This document shows, piece after piece, positions 43,709 to 51,494 of a stretch of DNA of 64,000 bases (position 1 is its first letter; every line of letters begins with the position of its first letter). The notes below the pieces were generated by a model. The model made no database searches, was not told the DNA's origin, and saw only the letters and a list, made by a program, of their open reading frames with translations. A program made the translations under genes and the position numbers. The DNA comes from Syntrophaceae bacterium (GTDB lineage: Bacteria > Desulfobacterota > Syntrophia > Syntrophales > PHBD01), in NCBI GenBank assembly GCA_013177825.1, contig JABLXX010000002.1, positions 124,001 through 188,000 of the forward strand. Reading direction: 5' to 3'.

Positions 43709-44455
43709 ATGATACAACTGGTTGATATTCATAAGTCCTTCGGAAAACAGAAGGTTCTCGACGGCCTGAACCTCACCGTCGAGGAGGGGAAGACGACCGT
43801 CATCATCGGCCGCAGCGGGGGTGGCAAGAGCGTCCTCCTGAAGCACATCATCGGCCTAATCCGCCCGGACCGGGGGCAGGTGCTTGTCGACGGGGAAGAC
43901 ATCACCATCCTGAACGACAAGGACCTCAACGAGGTCCGCAAGAAGTTCGGCATGCTCTTCCAGGAAGCGGCCCTCTTCGATTCCATGAACGTGGCGGAGA
44001 ACGTGGCCTTTCCCCTCCGCGAGCACACAAAGATGTCCAACGGGGAAATCATGGACGTCGTTCGCGACCGGCTGGGCGCGGTGGGGCTGTCCGGGGTGGA
44101 GGAGAAGATGCCCTCGGAGCTGAGCGGCGGCATGAGGAAGCGCGTGGGGCTGGCCCGGGCGCTGGCGATGCGGCCGCAGATCATCCTCTTCGACGAGCCC
44201 ACGACGGGACTGGACCCCGTCATGACGGAGGCCATCAACCAGCTCATTGTCGAGACCCAGCGGGCCTTCAATCTGACCTGCGTGGTCATCAGCCACGATA
44301 TCCAGTCGGTCTTCGAGATCGGCCACCGCGTCGCCATGCTTTATGAAGGCCGGATCATCGAATTCGGGACACCGGAGGAAGTCCGGGCGTCCCGCAACCC
44401 CGTGATGGTCCAGTTCCTCACGGGAAGCACGGAAGGGCCCATTCAGATCCTGTAA
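43709..44455 (+). CDS. mlaF: MlaF-type ABC transporter ATP-binding protein
   Basis: 248 residues with a complete ABC ATPase: Walker A 'GRSGGGKSV' near 37, Q-loop 'FQEAALFDSM', signature 'ELSGGMRKRVGLARAL', Walker B 'IILFDEPTTGLDP' and the switch His in 'VVISHDIQS'. It powers the MlaE permease. No ribosome binding site of note stands between mlaE and mlaF; translation is probably coupled. The start 'MIQLVDIHKSFGKQKV' is typical of the family. Confidence 0.93.
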   Translation: MIQLVDIHKSFGKQKVLDGLNLTVEEGKTTVIIGRSGGGKSVLLKHIIGLIRPDRGQVLVDGEDITILNDKDLNEVRKKFGMLFQEAALFDSMNVAENVAFPLREHTKMSNGEIMDVVRDRLGAVGLSGVEEKMPSELSGGMRKRVGLARALAMRPQIILFDEPTTGLDPVMTEAINQLIVETQRAFNLTCVVISHDIQSVFEIGHRVAMLYEGRIIEFGTPEEVRASRNPVMVQFLTGSTEGPIQIL

Positions 44456-44493
44456 AGGAGCGCCGGGCGGACCGCCGCGCGCGGGAGGTTTGC

Positions 44494-45975
44494 ATGACAT
44501 CCATCAGCACGGAAGCAAAAGTGGGGCTTTTCGTCCTCGCGGGCATCATCATCCTGGCCTTCATGTCCTTCCAGGTCTCCCAGCCGGGATTCGGACTGAA
44601 GCGGGGCTATACGATCAAGGTGGTCTTCGAGAACGCGGCGGGCCTTGACAAGGACGCCTCCATCCAGGTGGCCGGCGTCGAGGTGGGACGGGTCGAGTCC
44701 ATCGCCCTCGAGGAAGGGAAAGCCCTCATCACCCTGCGAATCAAGTCGGACGTGAAGCTTCCCAAGGATGTGACGGCCTCCATCCGGACCCATGGACTCC
44801 TGGGGGATAAATACGTCGAGCTTTCCGCCGGGACCAAGGGAAACGGCAATCTTGAAGAGGGAGAGCAGATCGCCTACGTGGAGCGCCAGGCCGACGTGGA
44901 CAAGCTGATCCATCAGATCTCCGGGATCTCCGAGGATATACGGGGCGTTACGACGACCCTGAACAAGGTCCTGGGCGGCAAGGCGGGCGAGGAAGCCGTG
45001 GGGGACATCGTCGGCAGCATCCGGCAGCTGGCCGTTAATCTCAACGCCGTCGTGAAGAACAATGAGCGGACCCTTCACGCCATGCTGGAAAACGGCCGCA
45101 TGCTGAGCGAAAACCTCAACAAGGTGGTGACCCAGAACGATCAGAAAATCGCCCAGGTGGTGGAGAACCTCCAGAGCGCCTCCAAGGAGATGGAGAAGAC
45201 CTTTGCGTCCCTGAGCGAGGTTACCGAGGGGATCAAGAAAGGGGAGGGGACCGTCGGGAAGCTCCTGAAAGACGATGAAATGGCGGACCGGCTCAACAAG
45301 ACCGTGGCCTCCCTGCAGGACGTCTCGGACAAGCTCAGCCAGGGGAAAGGCACCCTGGGAAAACTCATCAACGAGGATGAGACCGTGACCAACCTGAACA
45401 CGGGCCTCACCGGCATCAACCGCTACCTGGCCAAGCAGGAGCAGTACCGGACCCACCTGGGCTACCGGGGCGAATACCTTTTCGAGAGCAACAACTGGAA
45501 GAGTTACGTGGACCTCCGGATCCAGCCCCGGGAGGATTATTTTTACATCCTGGGACTCGTGGCCGATCCGCGGGGCCGGAAATACATCCGGGATTACACG
45601 GTTAACGGCGTCACAAGCCGGGTGGAGGAATGGGACAAGAACGGACTCCTGTTCAACGCCCAGGTGGCCAAGCGTTACCGGGACGTCGTCCTCCGGGGCG
45701 GCATCTTCGAATCCACCGGCGGGGCGGGTCTTGACTACCTGGCCTTCAACGACCGCCTCAAGCTGACCTTCGAGGCCTTCGACTTCACCGACGACAACCG
45801 TCGAGCCCACCTGAAAGGGTACGGCGAGTGGCGCCTCCTCAAGTACCTTTACCTGACCGCCGGCTGGGACGATTTCATCAATTCGGACAACCGTTCCCCC
45901 TTCGTGGGATTTTCGATCCGTTTCGAGGACGACGACCTGAAGTACCTGATGACCTCGGCGCCGATTCCGAAATAA
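44494..45975 (+). CDS. mlaD: MlaD-like MCE protein with C-terminal beta-barrel-like domain
   Basis: 493 residues, much longer than E. coli MlaD (about 180). An N-terminal membrane anchor at 9-27 and one MCE domain at 38-116 ('AAGLDKDASIQVAGVEVGRV', 'HGLLGDKYVEL') are followed by a long helical/coiled-coil region of about 125-310. From about 315 to 488 the sequence alternates aromatic and polar residues in strand-sized units, such as 'GYRGEYLFESNNWKSYVDLRI' (in parts) and 'FVGFSIRF'. This is the pattern of an outer membrane beta-barrel. This layout matches the MlaD described in Veillonella parvula as a transenvelope bridge. Substrate: phospholipids, by family. No mlaC or mlaB gene is adjacent. 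Confidence 0.85.
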   Translation: MTSISTEAKVGLFVLAGIIILAFMSFQVSQPGFGLKRGYTIKVVFENAAGLDKDASIQVAGVEVGRVESIALEEGKALITLRIKSDVKLPKDVTASIRTHGLLGDKYVELSAGTKGNGNLEEGEQIAYVERQADVDKLIHQISGISEDIRGVTTTLNKVLGGKAGEEAVGDIVGSIRQLAVNLNAVVKNNERTLHAMLENGRMLSENLNKVVTQNDQKIAQVVENLQSASKEMEKTFASLSEVTEGIKKGEGTVGKLLKDDEMADRLNKTVASLQDVSDKLSQGKGTLGKLINEDETVTNLNTGLTGINRYLAKQEQYRTHLGYRGEYLFESNNWKSYVDLRIQPREDYFYILGLVADPRGRKYIRDYTVNGVTSRVEEWDKNGLLFNAQVAKRYRDVVLRGGIFESTGGAGLDYLAFNDRLKLTFEAFDFTDDNRRAHLKGYGEWRLLKYLYLTAGWDDFINSDNRSPFVGFSIRFEDDDLKYLMTSAPIPK

Positions 45976-46115
45976 GGGACGGCGATGCGGACGGAAGGGT
46001 ACAGCCCTTCCATGGGGCGGGCAGGCAACGCCGGACCGTCGTCCGCGCTCTCGAAGTTGCTGAAAGAAAAGATCTTTAGCAGTGCTCAAAGACGGGATGG
46101 AATGCATCAAACCGC

Positions 46116-46143
46116 TTGACACGGATGGGGAAAGCACTATATT
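46116..46143 (+). promoter_or_regulatory. Near-consensus sigma70 promoter for the HExxH gene
   Basis: TTGACA (46116-46121), a 16-base spacer and TATATT (46138-46143). Transcription would begin near 46150, which excludes the upstream Met at 46082 and supports the ATG at 46187 as the start. Confidence 0.75.
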
Positions 46144-46186
46144 ACGACCGGCTTTACAACCCTCGTCCGTATACGGGGTGACGCTT

Positions 46187-46720
46187 ATGGGTCGGTTCTT
46201 CACTCCCTCACAGGTTCAGGTCGCCGACGGCGCCTTCACCCAGGCGGAAAGCCTGGTGGGTCGTCACTTCCGGCTGACCGCGGAGGACATGAAGGTCCAC
46301 CGGTACGATGTGAAAACCCTGGCTTTTCTCGAAAGCCACGAGGTGCGGGACGAGGCCTTCGCCCATCTGTGCAAGTATCAGGTCGGGCGGGAAAAGGAAG
46401 GCGCCGGGCAAGCGGCGGGGATGCACTTCTACCGGGTGTGCCTCCAGGACCACCGGATTCTCGACGCCGTGGAGAGGGGTACCTCTTTCATCCGGCTAAA
46501 CCCCCTTCTCCTATACATCGCCGCCCACGAACTGGTGCATATCATCCGTTTCGATCGGGGGGAAATCGCCTTTGACGCCCCGGAGACGGACAAAGAGAAG
46601 GAAGAGGAAAAGGTCCATGGAATCACCCGGACCATCCTCCAGGGCCTGCGGCAACCGGAAGTTGGGATCGTGGCCGAATGTTTTGACAGCCGGTACCGGC
46701 TGGGAGACTGGGTGAATTAA
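46187..46720 (+). CDS. Putative zinc-binding HExxH protein of unknown family
   Basis: 177 residues from ATG 46187, chosen because the near-consensus promoter lies between it and an in-frame upstream ATG. Residues 111-122 contain 'AAHELVHIIRF' with H114, E115 and H118, a gluzincin-like motif; the Glu in 'VAECFDSRYRLGDW' near the C-terminus could be a third ligand. There is no signal peptide or membrane segment, so it would be cytosolic. A charged insert (DAPETDKEKEEEKV) follows the motif. I cannot place it in a named family. It precedes the FmdB gene by 23 bases and may be cotranscribed with it. Confidence 0.7.
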   Translation: MGRFFTPSQVQVADGAFTQAESLVGRHFRLTAEDMKVHRYDVKTLAFLESHEVRDEAFAHLCKYQVGREKEGAGQAAGMHFYRVCLQDHRILDAVERGTSFIRLNPLLLYIAAHELVHIIRFDRGEIAFDAPETDKEKEEEKVHGITRTILQGLRQPEVGIVAECFDSRYRLGDWVN

Positions 46721-46743
46721 GATTTGGATGGAGGTTTGAGGAG

Positions 46744-47037
46744 ATGCCGATTTACGAATACAAATGCAGGAAATGCGGAAAGGTGTTCGAGCTGTTCCAG
46801 CGGATTTCCGACGCCCCTGCGAAGTCTTGCCAATTCTGCAAGGGTCCGGTGAACAAGCTCATGTCCCAGACGACCTTTCACCTGAAGGGGTCGGGCTGGT
46901 ACGTGACGGACTACGGCGGAAAGAAAGCCCCCAAGACCGAGTCGGCCGAGGCCGCAGAATCCGCTGCGTCTTCGTCTTCGGAGACGACCTCCACCAGTGA
47001 GTCTGCAAAAACCGAATCTTCCTCCTCCGACGCATAA
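46744..47037 (+). CDS. FmdB family zinc ribbon protein
   Basis: 97 residues, with GGAGGTTTGAGG upstream. The N-terminal 'MPIYEYKCRKCGKVFELFQ' and a second pair 'KSCQFCKG' form the four-cysteine zinc ribbon of FmdB regulators. 'NKLMSQTTFHLKGSGWYVTDY' (in parts) is the usual conserved end. The final 35 residues are a Ser/Glu/Thr low-complexity tail. The family was first proposed to regulate formamidase, but it occurs widely and its role is uncertain. Confidence 0.85.
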   Translation: MPIYEYKCRKCGKVFELFQRISDAPAKSCQFCKGPVNKLMSQTTFHLKGSGWYVTDYGGKKAPKTESAEAAESAASSSSETTSTSESAKTESSSSDA

Positions 47038-47052
47038 TTACGATAAAAAGAA

Positions 47053-47123
47053 GGACAGATTCAGTCTGTCCCTCCTGAAACGGCGCAGAAAAGGGGACCG
47101 ATTGCAAATCCGTCCCCTTTTCT
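47053..47123. repeat. Pair of REP-like hairpins (GGGGAC type), likely terminator
   Basis: Two perfect hairpins are visible: 47053-47059 with 47065-47071, and 47087-47098 with 47112-47123 (12 bp, AGAAAAGGGGAC type). This purine/pyrimidine palindrome with a 'CCCCTTTT' 3' end resembles dispersed repeats common in deltaproteobacteria. The second one ends in T-rich sequence and may terminate the FmdB transcript in either direction. Confidence 0.7.
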
Positions 47124-47175
47124 ATTGCCGGGAGTTCAAACGCAAATCTGTTCCAGTTCCTTTTAACGCGACATC

Positions 47176-47775
47176 ATGAATGCCCCCAAGCCTGCAACTC
47201 TGTCCGCCCGCTCCCTGGAGATGATAGCGGCCACACCCGATCTTCTTGCCGCCGAGGGTGAATCCCCAGAACGCCTTGCATCCCTGTTGAAAGCCCGGGT
47301 CGAACCGGGGTGGCCGCCGGGCGAATACGATCGGGACGCCCGGGAGTATTTCCGGGAACGCCTGGAGGAAGGCGGAGCGGGAGCCGCCGGATGGTACGTC
47401 TGGTATGCGCTTCAGCGGGGAGAAACCGGCGGGCCCGCGGTTCTGGTGGGTGCCGGCGGATACTTCGGACCTCCGGGCGACGACGGTTCCGTCGAGATTG
47501 GCTTTTCCGTCATGCCCGCCTGGCGGGAACTGGGTTATGCAACGGAAATGGCCGGGATGCTCGTCGGCCATGCATTTGCCGACGGGAGGGTGCAAAAGGT
47601 CGTCGCACACGCCTCGCCGGGCAACCCGACATCTTGCCGGGTGCTTGAAAAATGCGGGTTTTCGCTTGTTTCCAGGGACGAAACGTCCGGCAACAATCGT
47701 TTTGAAGTGCTTATACCACCCGGATCCGGCCCGGATTCTCAGCAGTCACTTCGCCGACAATGGAGGCGGCCGTGA
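47176..47775 (+). CDS. GNAT family N-acetyltransferase
   Basis: 199 residues. The acetyl-CoA binding region shows 'IGFSVMPAWRELGYATEMAG' (Q/RxxGxG/A-like) and 'AHASPGNPTSCRVLEKCGFS', the usual strand/helix order of RimJ/RimL-like GNATs. The acceptor is unknown. The start is preceded by no clear ribosome binding site. The last 65 bases overlap the 3' end of selD on the other strand, so the C-terminal residues (after 'FEVLIPP') are probably just extension. Confidence 0.75.
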   Translation: MNAPKPATLSARSLEMIAATPDLLAAEGESPERLASLLKARVEPGWPPGEYDRDAREYFRERLEEGGAGAAGWYVWYALQRGETGGPAVLVGAGGYFGPPGDDGSVEIGFSVMPAWRELGYATEMAGMLVGHAFADGRVQKVVAHASPGNPTSCRVLEKCGFSLVSRDETSGNNRFEVLIPPGSGPDSQQSLRRQWRRP

Positions 47776-48760
47776 CGCCGGCGGCCCGGATCCGGCGGAG
47801 CAGACCATCCGCCTCCCCGGCCGCAACGGATACGAACAGTCCGCCTGAGCTCTGCGGGTCGTAGAGGATGTCCGCCAGCCATTCCGGGCAGGTGGCCTCG
47901 ACGGACGCCATTCCCTTCCGGAATGCCCTGTTCCGGTGGAGCCCCGCCGGGAGGATCCCCGTCTCGGCCAGGTCGCGGACGCCTTTGAAAAAGGGGACAT
48001 CCGACGAACGGATCAGGATTCCCTCTTTCGTTCCCTCAATCATCTCGCAGGCATGACCCAGCAACCCGAAACCCGTGATATCCGTGCAGGCATGGACTCC
48101 AGGGGTTTTCTCGATTTCCGCCGCCGCTGCGGCGTTCAGGGCGGCCATGGAGCGGATCGCCTCCTCCTCCAGTTCCGGACTCGCCATCTGAGCCTTGATG
48201 GCCGTTCCGGCAATGCCGGTTCCCAGGGGCTTCGTCAGGATCAGCCGGTCTCCCGGCCGGGCGCCGCGGTTCAGGAGCACCCGGTCGGGATGGACGACCC
48301 CGAGGACGGACAGGCCGTACTTCGGCTCGTCGTCCTCGACGCTGTGGCCGCCCACGAGGAGAACGCCCGCCTCCCGCATCTTGTCCAGTCCGCCCCGGAG
48401 AATCTCCCGCAGGATCGTATTGTCCAGCTTGCCCACGGGGAAGCAGACGATGTTCAGGGCCGTCAGGGGCCGCCCCCCCATGGCATAGACGTCGCTCAGT
48501 GCGTTGGCCGCGGCGATCTGCCCGAAGGTGTAGGGATCGTCGACGATGGGTGTGAAGAAGTCCACCGTCTGGATGACCGCCAGGTCCTCCCGGAGTTGAT
48601 ACACCCCTGCGTCCTCGCCGTGCTCCATGCCCACGATCAGGCTGGGATGAGAGGCGAGAGGAAGATCCTTCAGGACTTCATGCAGGTCGCCCGGACCGAT
48701 CTTGCAGGCTCAACCGGCCCCGCGGACCGTTTCGGTCAGGCGGACTTTCTCCTCGGTCAT
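47711..48760 (-). CDS. selD: Selenide, water dikinase, selenocysteine-containing (in-frame TGA)
   Basis: 349 residues if the TGA at 48710-48712 is read as selenocysteine at residue 17; an ORF caller that stops at TGA misses the first 42 residues. Around it the product reads G-A-G-U-A-C-K-I-G-P, the catalytic position that is Cys or Sec in SelD. Further on, the Gly- and Asp-rich ATP site 'QTVDFFTPIVDDPYTFG', 'SDVYAMGGRPLTALN' and 'GHSVEDDEPKYG' are typical. SelD makes selenophosphate from selenide and ATP, for Sec-tRNA and selenouridine. ATG 48760 is preceded by GGAGAGA. It follows the cysteine desulfurase gene by 27 bases. Overlap with the GNAT gene is 65 bases. Confidence 0.93.
48681..48706 (-). 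promoter_or_regulatory. Putative bacterial SECIS hairpin in selD
   Basis: Just downstream of the TGA, on the minus strand, TGCA...TGCA flank an internal GGTC/CGGGC/GACC stem-loop. The apical loop begins about 16 bases after the TGA. Spacing and size fit the element that SelB reads immediately after UGA in bacteria. Confidence 0.6.
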
Positions 48761-48787
48761 TCTTCTCTCCAAAAGCAGGGTTAAGGA

Positions 48788-49972
48788 TTATTTGTTACAG
48801 CCGGCCAGTTCTTGAAGGGCCTCCAGGGCTGCCGTCACGTCGTCCGCGGTGTTGAAGAAGCCGAAGGCGAAGCGGACGGCACCGACGGGGAAGGTCCCCA
48901 GGGTCCGGTGCGCCGCCGGGGCGCAGTGAAGGCCGGGGCGGGTCAGGATGCCGAACCGCTCGTCCAGGGCCAGGGCCGCCTCCGCCGGTGACAGATCTTT
49001 CACGTTCAGTGCGACGACAGGGATGCGCAGCGCTGCTGCCAGGGGGCCGTAAACGGTGATTCCGGGGATGGAGCGGATTCCGTCGAGAAAGGCCCCCGTC
49101 AGGATTTCCTCGTGCCGGCGGATCGTTTCCAAGCCCTGCTCCAGGAGGAATCCCGTCCCCGCTGCTAGGCCCGCCAGGCCCACGGTATTGGGCGTTCCCG
49201 ACTCGAACTTGTCGGGCAGAAAATCGGGCTGCTCCTCGTGCTCCGAGCGGCTGCCGGTGCCGCCCCGGAGGAGGGGGTGGAGACGTCTTTCGAGGCCCGC
49301 CCCGATACAGATGCCGCCGGTTCCCTGGGGGCCGAACATGGATTTGTGGCCCGTGAAGGCCAGGAGGTCGATGCCCGCCTCCTCTACCGATAGAGGCATG
49401 GCGCCGGCGGTCTGGGCGGCATCGATGCCCAGGACGACGCCGCGCTCCCGGGTGATCCGCCCGATTTCTGCAATGGGCAGAATGGCACCCGCCACGTTGG
49501 AGGCATGGGTCAGGAAAACGGCCTTGGTGTTCTTCCGGAGGGCCGCAGCTACATCCGCCGGGTCGAGTTCGCCCCGGGGCGAGCAGCGGACGGCTGTGAT
49601 CTCCACGCCGTTCTCCTCCAGGAACCGGAGGGGCCTCATGACCGAATTGTGCTCGATGGAGGACGTGACGACGTGGTCTCCCGGGGAAAGAAGTCCCAGA
49701 ATGGCCAGGTTCAGGGCTTCCGTAGCGTTTTTCGTGAAGACGACCCGCATGGGATCGGAAACCCCGAGGAGGCGGGCCGTGTTCTCCCGGGCCTCCAGGA
49801 TGATCCGCGCCGCGGCGACGGAGCGCCGGTGGGCCGAGCGGCCCGGGCTTCCGCCGATCTCGCGGCTGAACCGGTCCATGGCCCGATAGACTGCCTCCGG
49901 CTTGGGCCAGGAAGTGGCGGCGTTGTCGAGGTAATGGATGGTTGCGCGTTCGAAGTCCAAGACGTTTCTCAA
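48788..49972 (-). CDS. Cysteine desulfurase family protein (selD-associated class)
   Basis: 394 residues, aminotransferase class V fold. 'HYLDNAATSWPKPEAV' at the N-terminus, the PLP Lys in 'FTGHKSMFGPQGTGG', and a C-terminal active-site Cys loop 'GLHCAPAAH' are present. The TTG at 49972 or at 49960 is the likely start; no ATG is available in frame. It is cotranscribed with selD, as in genomes where this desulfurase class sits beside selD. It probably liberates sulfur or selenium from cysteine or selenocysteine; selenium delivery to SelD is inference from context. Confidence 0.82.
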   Translation of the reverse strand: MRNVLDFERATIHYLDNAATSWPKPEAVYRAMDRFSREIGGSPGRSAHRRSVAAARIILEARENTARLLGVSDPMRVVFTKNATEALNLAILGLLSPGDHVVTSSIEHNSVMRPLRFLEENGVEITAVRCSPRGELDPADVAAALRKNTKAVFLTHASNVAGAILPIAEIGRITRERGVVLGIDAAQTAGAMPLSVEEAGIDLLAFTGHKSMFGPQGTGGICIGAGLERRLHPLLRGGTGSRSEHEEQPDFLPDKFESGTPNTVGLAGLAAGTGFLLEQGLETIRRHEEILTGAFLDGIRSIPGITVYGPLAAALRIPVVALNVKDLSPAEAALALDERFGILTRPGLHCAPAAHRTLGTFPVGAVRFAFGFFNTADDVTAALEALQELAGCNK

Positions 49973-50227
49973 TCCTCATTTTTCCCGAAAGAGCCCGTGG
50001 TCGGCCTCCCGGCGGGCATTTCCGCCGGTTCCGCTATCTTACGGAAAGGACCTCGATTTGCAAGATAATTCCATTGGACGGGACGGGCCGTTGTGGTATG
50101 GGGACCGCGGTGGACCGCCATTCGGGACCGGCAGGTTCCGGGACGGCGCGGTCACCGCACGAAAGACGGTTGTCGTTGCGCCGATTGGTTCATGCTCCGC
50201 GGCTTCCCGAGGGTATGAGAGGTTGTC

Positions 50228-51160
50228 ATGATTTCCAGCCATCGACTCCCCCTGCGGGATGTCCTCGAATTCGCCGGATTCTTCGCCGGCCGCCTCCTTC
50301 TTCGCCGGAAGGCCCCTCTCCTGGCGAGCTTCAAGATCACCTGGCGTTGCAACCTGGCCTGCAGGGGCTGCCCCTTCCACCGGCGGGCGAAGCGGCCCGG
50401 CAGTTCCATGGACTGGGATACGGTCCGCCGCTCCCTCGATACGCTGGCGGAGATGGGCACCCGGATCGTCGTCTTCGAGGGGGGAGAGCCCTTCCTCTGG
50501 GAAGACCACGGGCGGACCCTGGACGATGCCGTCGGGTATGCGAAAGGCCTCTTCACCCGGGTCGCCGTGACGACCAACGGGACCTTTCCCCTCCGGGGGC
50601 CGGCGGATATCCTCTGGGTGAGCCTGGACGGCCGGAAGGAAATGCAGGACCGGCTCCGGAGCGGCTCCTTCGACCGGGTCCTCTCGAACCTGCGGGAGAC
50701 CCGGCACTCCCGGGTCCTCGTCCATGTAACCGTCCACAGGGAGAACCGGCGGGAGTTGGAGCCGCTGATGGCGATCCTCCGGGAGATCCCCACGGTCCGA
50801 GGCGTAACACTTCAGTTCTTTTACCCCTACGGCCAGGGGGAGGCGCCCCTGTCCATGACCCGGGCGGAGCGGCGGGAGACCGTCGAGGAGATCATCGCCC
50901 TGAAAAAACGGGGTTTTCCCGTCCTCAACGATGCCGGCCGCCTCCGCGCCATGGCGGAGGGTTCCTGGAACTGCCATGACGACATCCTGGTCAACGTGGA
51001 CCCCGACGGTGCCATCAACCAGGGATGTTACGTGAAGAGCCGCGGCGAGGTCCGCTGCGGCGACTGCGGATTCACGCCCGTGGCGGAGGCCTCGGGTGCG
51101 CTGGACCTGCTCCCCGGATCCCTTCGGGCGGGCTGGTCCGTCTTTCTATCCCGGACGTAA
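50228..51160 (+). CDS. Radical SAM protein with SPASM-like C-terminal cysteines
   Basis: 310 residues, with GAGAGG before the start. The signature is CNLACRGC (C41, C45, C48), then 'FEGGEPFLWEDHG' (SAM-binding GGEP) and 'VTTNGT'. The C-terminal 'WNCHDDILVNVDPDGAINQGC' and 'VRCGDCGF' supply further cysteines for an auxiliary cluster. The N-terminus (about 1-30) is amphipathic and could associate with the membrane. The substrate is unknown; it is upstream of a probable selenoprotein and divergent from the selenium genes, so a selenium-related role is possible. Confidence 0.82.
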   Translation: MISSHRLPLRDVLEFAGFFAGRLLLRRKAPLLASFKITWRCNLACRGCPFHRRAKRPGSSMDWDTVRRSLDTLAEMGTRIVVFEGGEPFLWEDHGRTLDDAVGYAKGLFTRVAVTTNGTFPLRGPADILWVSLDGRKEMQDRLRSGSFDRVLSNLRETRHSRVLVHVTVHRENRRELEPLMAILREIPTVRGVTLQFFYPYGQGEAPLSMTRAERRETVEEIIALKKRGFPVLNDAGRLRAMAEGSWNCHDDILVNVDPDGAINQGCYVKSRGEVRCGDCGFTPVAEASGALDLLPGSLRAGWSVFLSRT

Positions 51161-51222
51161 AGGTTCCCCGAAATCAAATTGCCCAACCGGCTGTCCCGGA
51201 CCTGTTCCCGTGGGGAAAGCGG

Positions 51223-51251
51223 TTGCCCGGGGAGCAGGGGATGCATATATT
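51223..51251 (+). promoter_or_regulatory. Candidate promoter for the small selenoprotein gene
   Basis: TTGCCC (51223-51228), a 17-base spacer and TATATT (51246-51251). The leader to the start codon would be about 70 bases. The -35 is only a 4/6 match. Confidence 0.5.
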
Positions 51252-51326
51252 CTTCCTGCGGCGCAAATGTCCCTTCGGCGAGAGGCTCGAAGAAATCCTC
51301 AATCCCGGCGCCGCTGGGAGGAAACG

Positions 51327-51494
51327 ATGAATGATTTCTGGATTGTCCTGCTTGTGATCGGCCTGTGGTTCTTTCTTCAGGCCTACCTGCTGCCCAAGTT
51401 GGGAGTCAATACGTGAATGCGTCCCGCCTGCAAGGGTGCAGGCAGGGATGAAGGATCGGCCGCGGAGAAGGACCCTCCGTCCCGATCCGGCTGA
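51327..51494 (+). CDS. Probable small single-span membrane selenoprotein (TGA read as Sec)
   Basis: ATG 51327 follows GGGAGGAAACG. The first 29 codons give an almost pure membrane helix ending in PKLGVNT, then TGA at 51414-51416. If the TGA is decoded as Sec, the frame continues as U-M-R-P-A-C-K-G and ends at a second TGA, 55 residues in all, with a U-x4-C pair. Evidence for read-through is a 10-bp hairpin starting five bases after the TGA (51422-51448), a terminator 13 bases after the second stop, and a Sec-containing SelD in the same window. Similar short 'LPxLGVxT-(U/C)-M' proteins are, to my memory, present in Geobacter relatives. The overlapping carboxypeptidase on the minus strand argues for caution. 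Confidence 0.55.
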
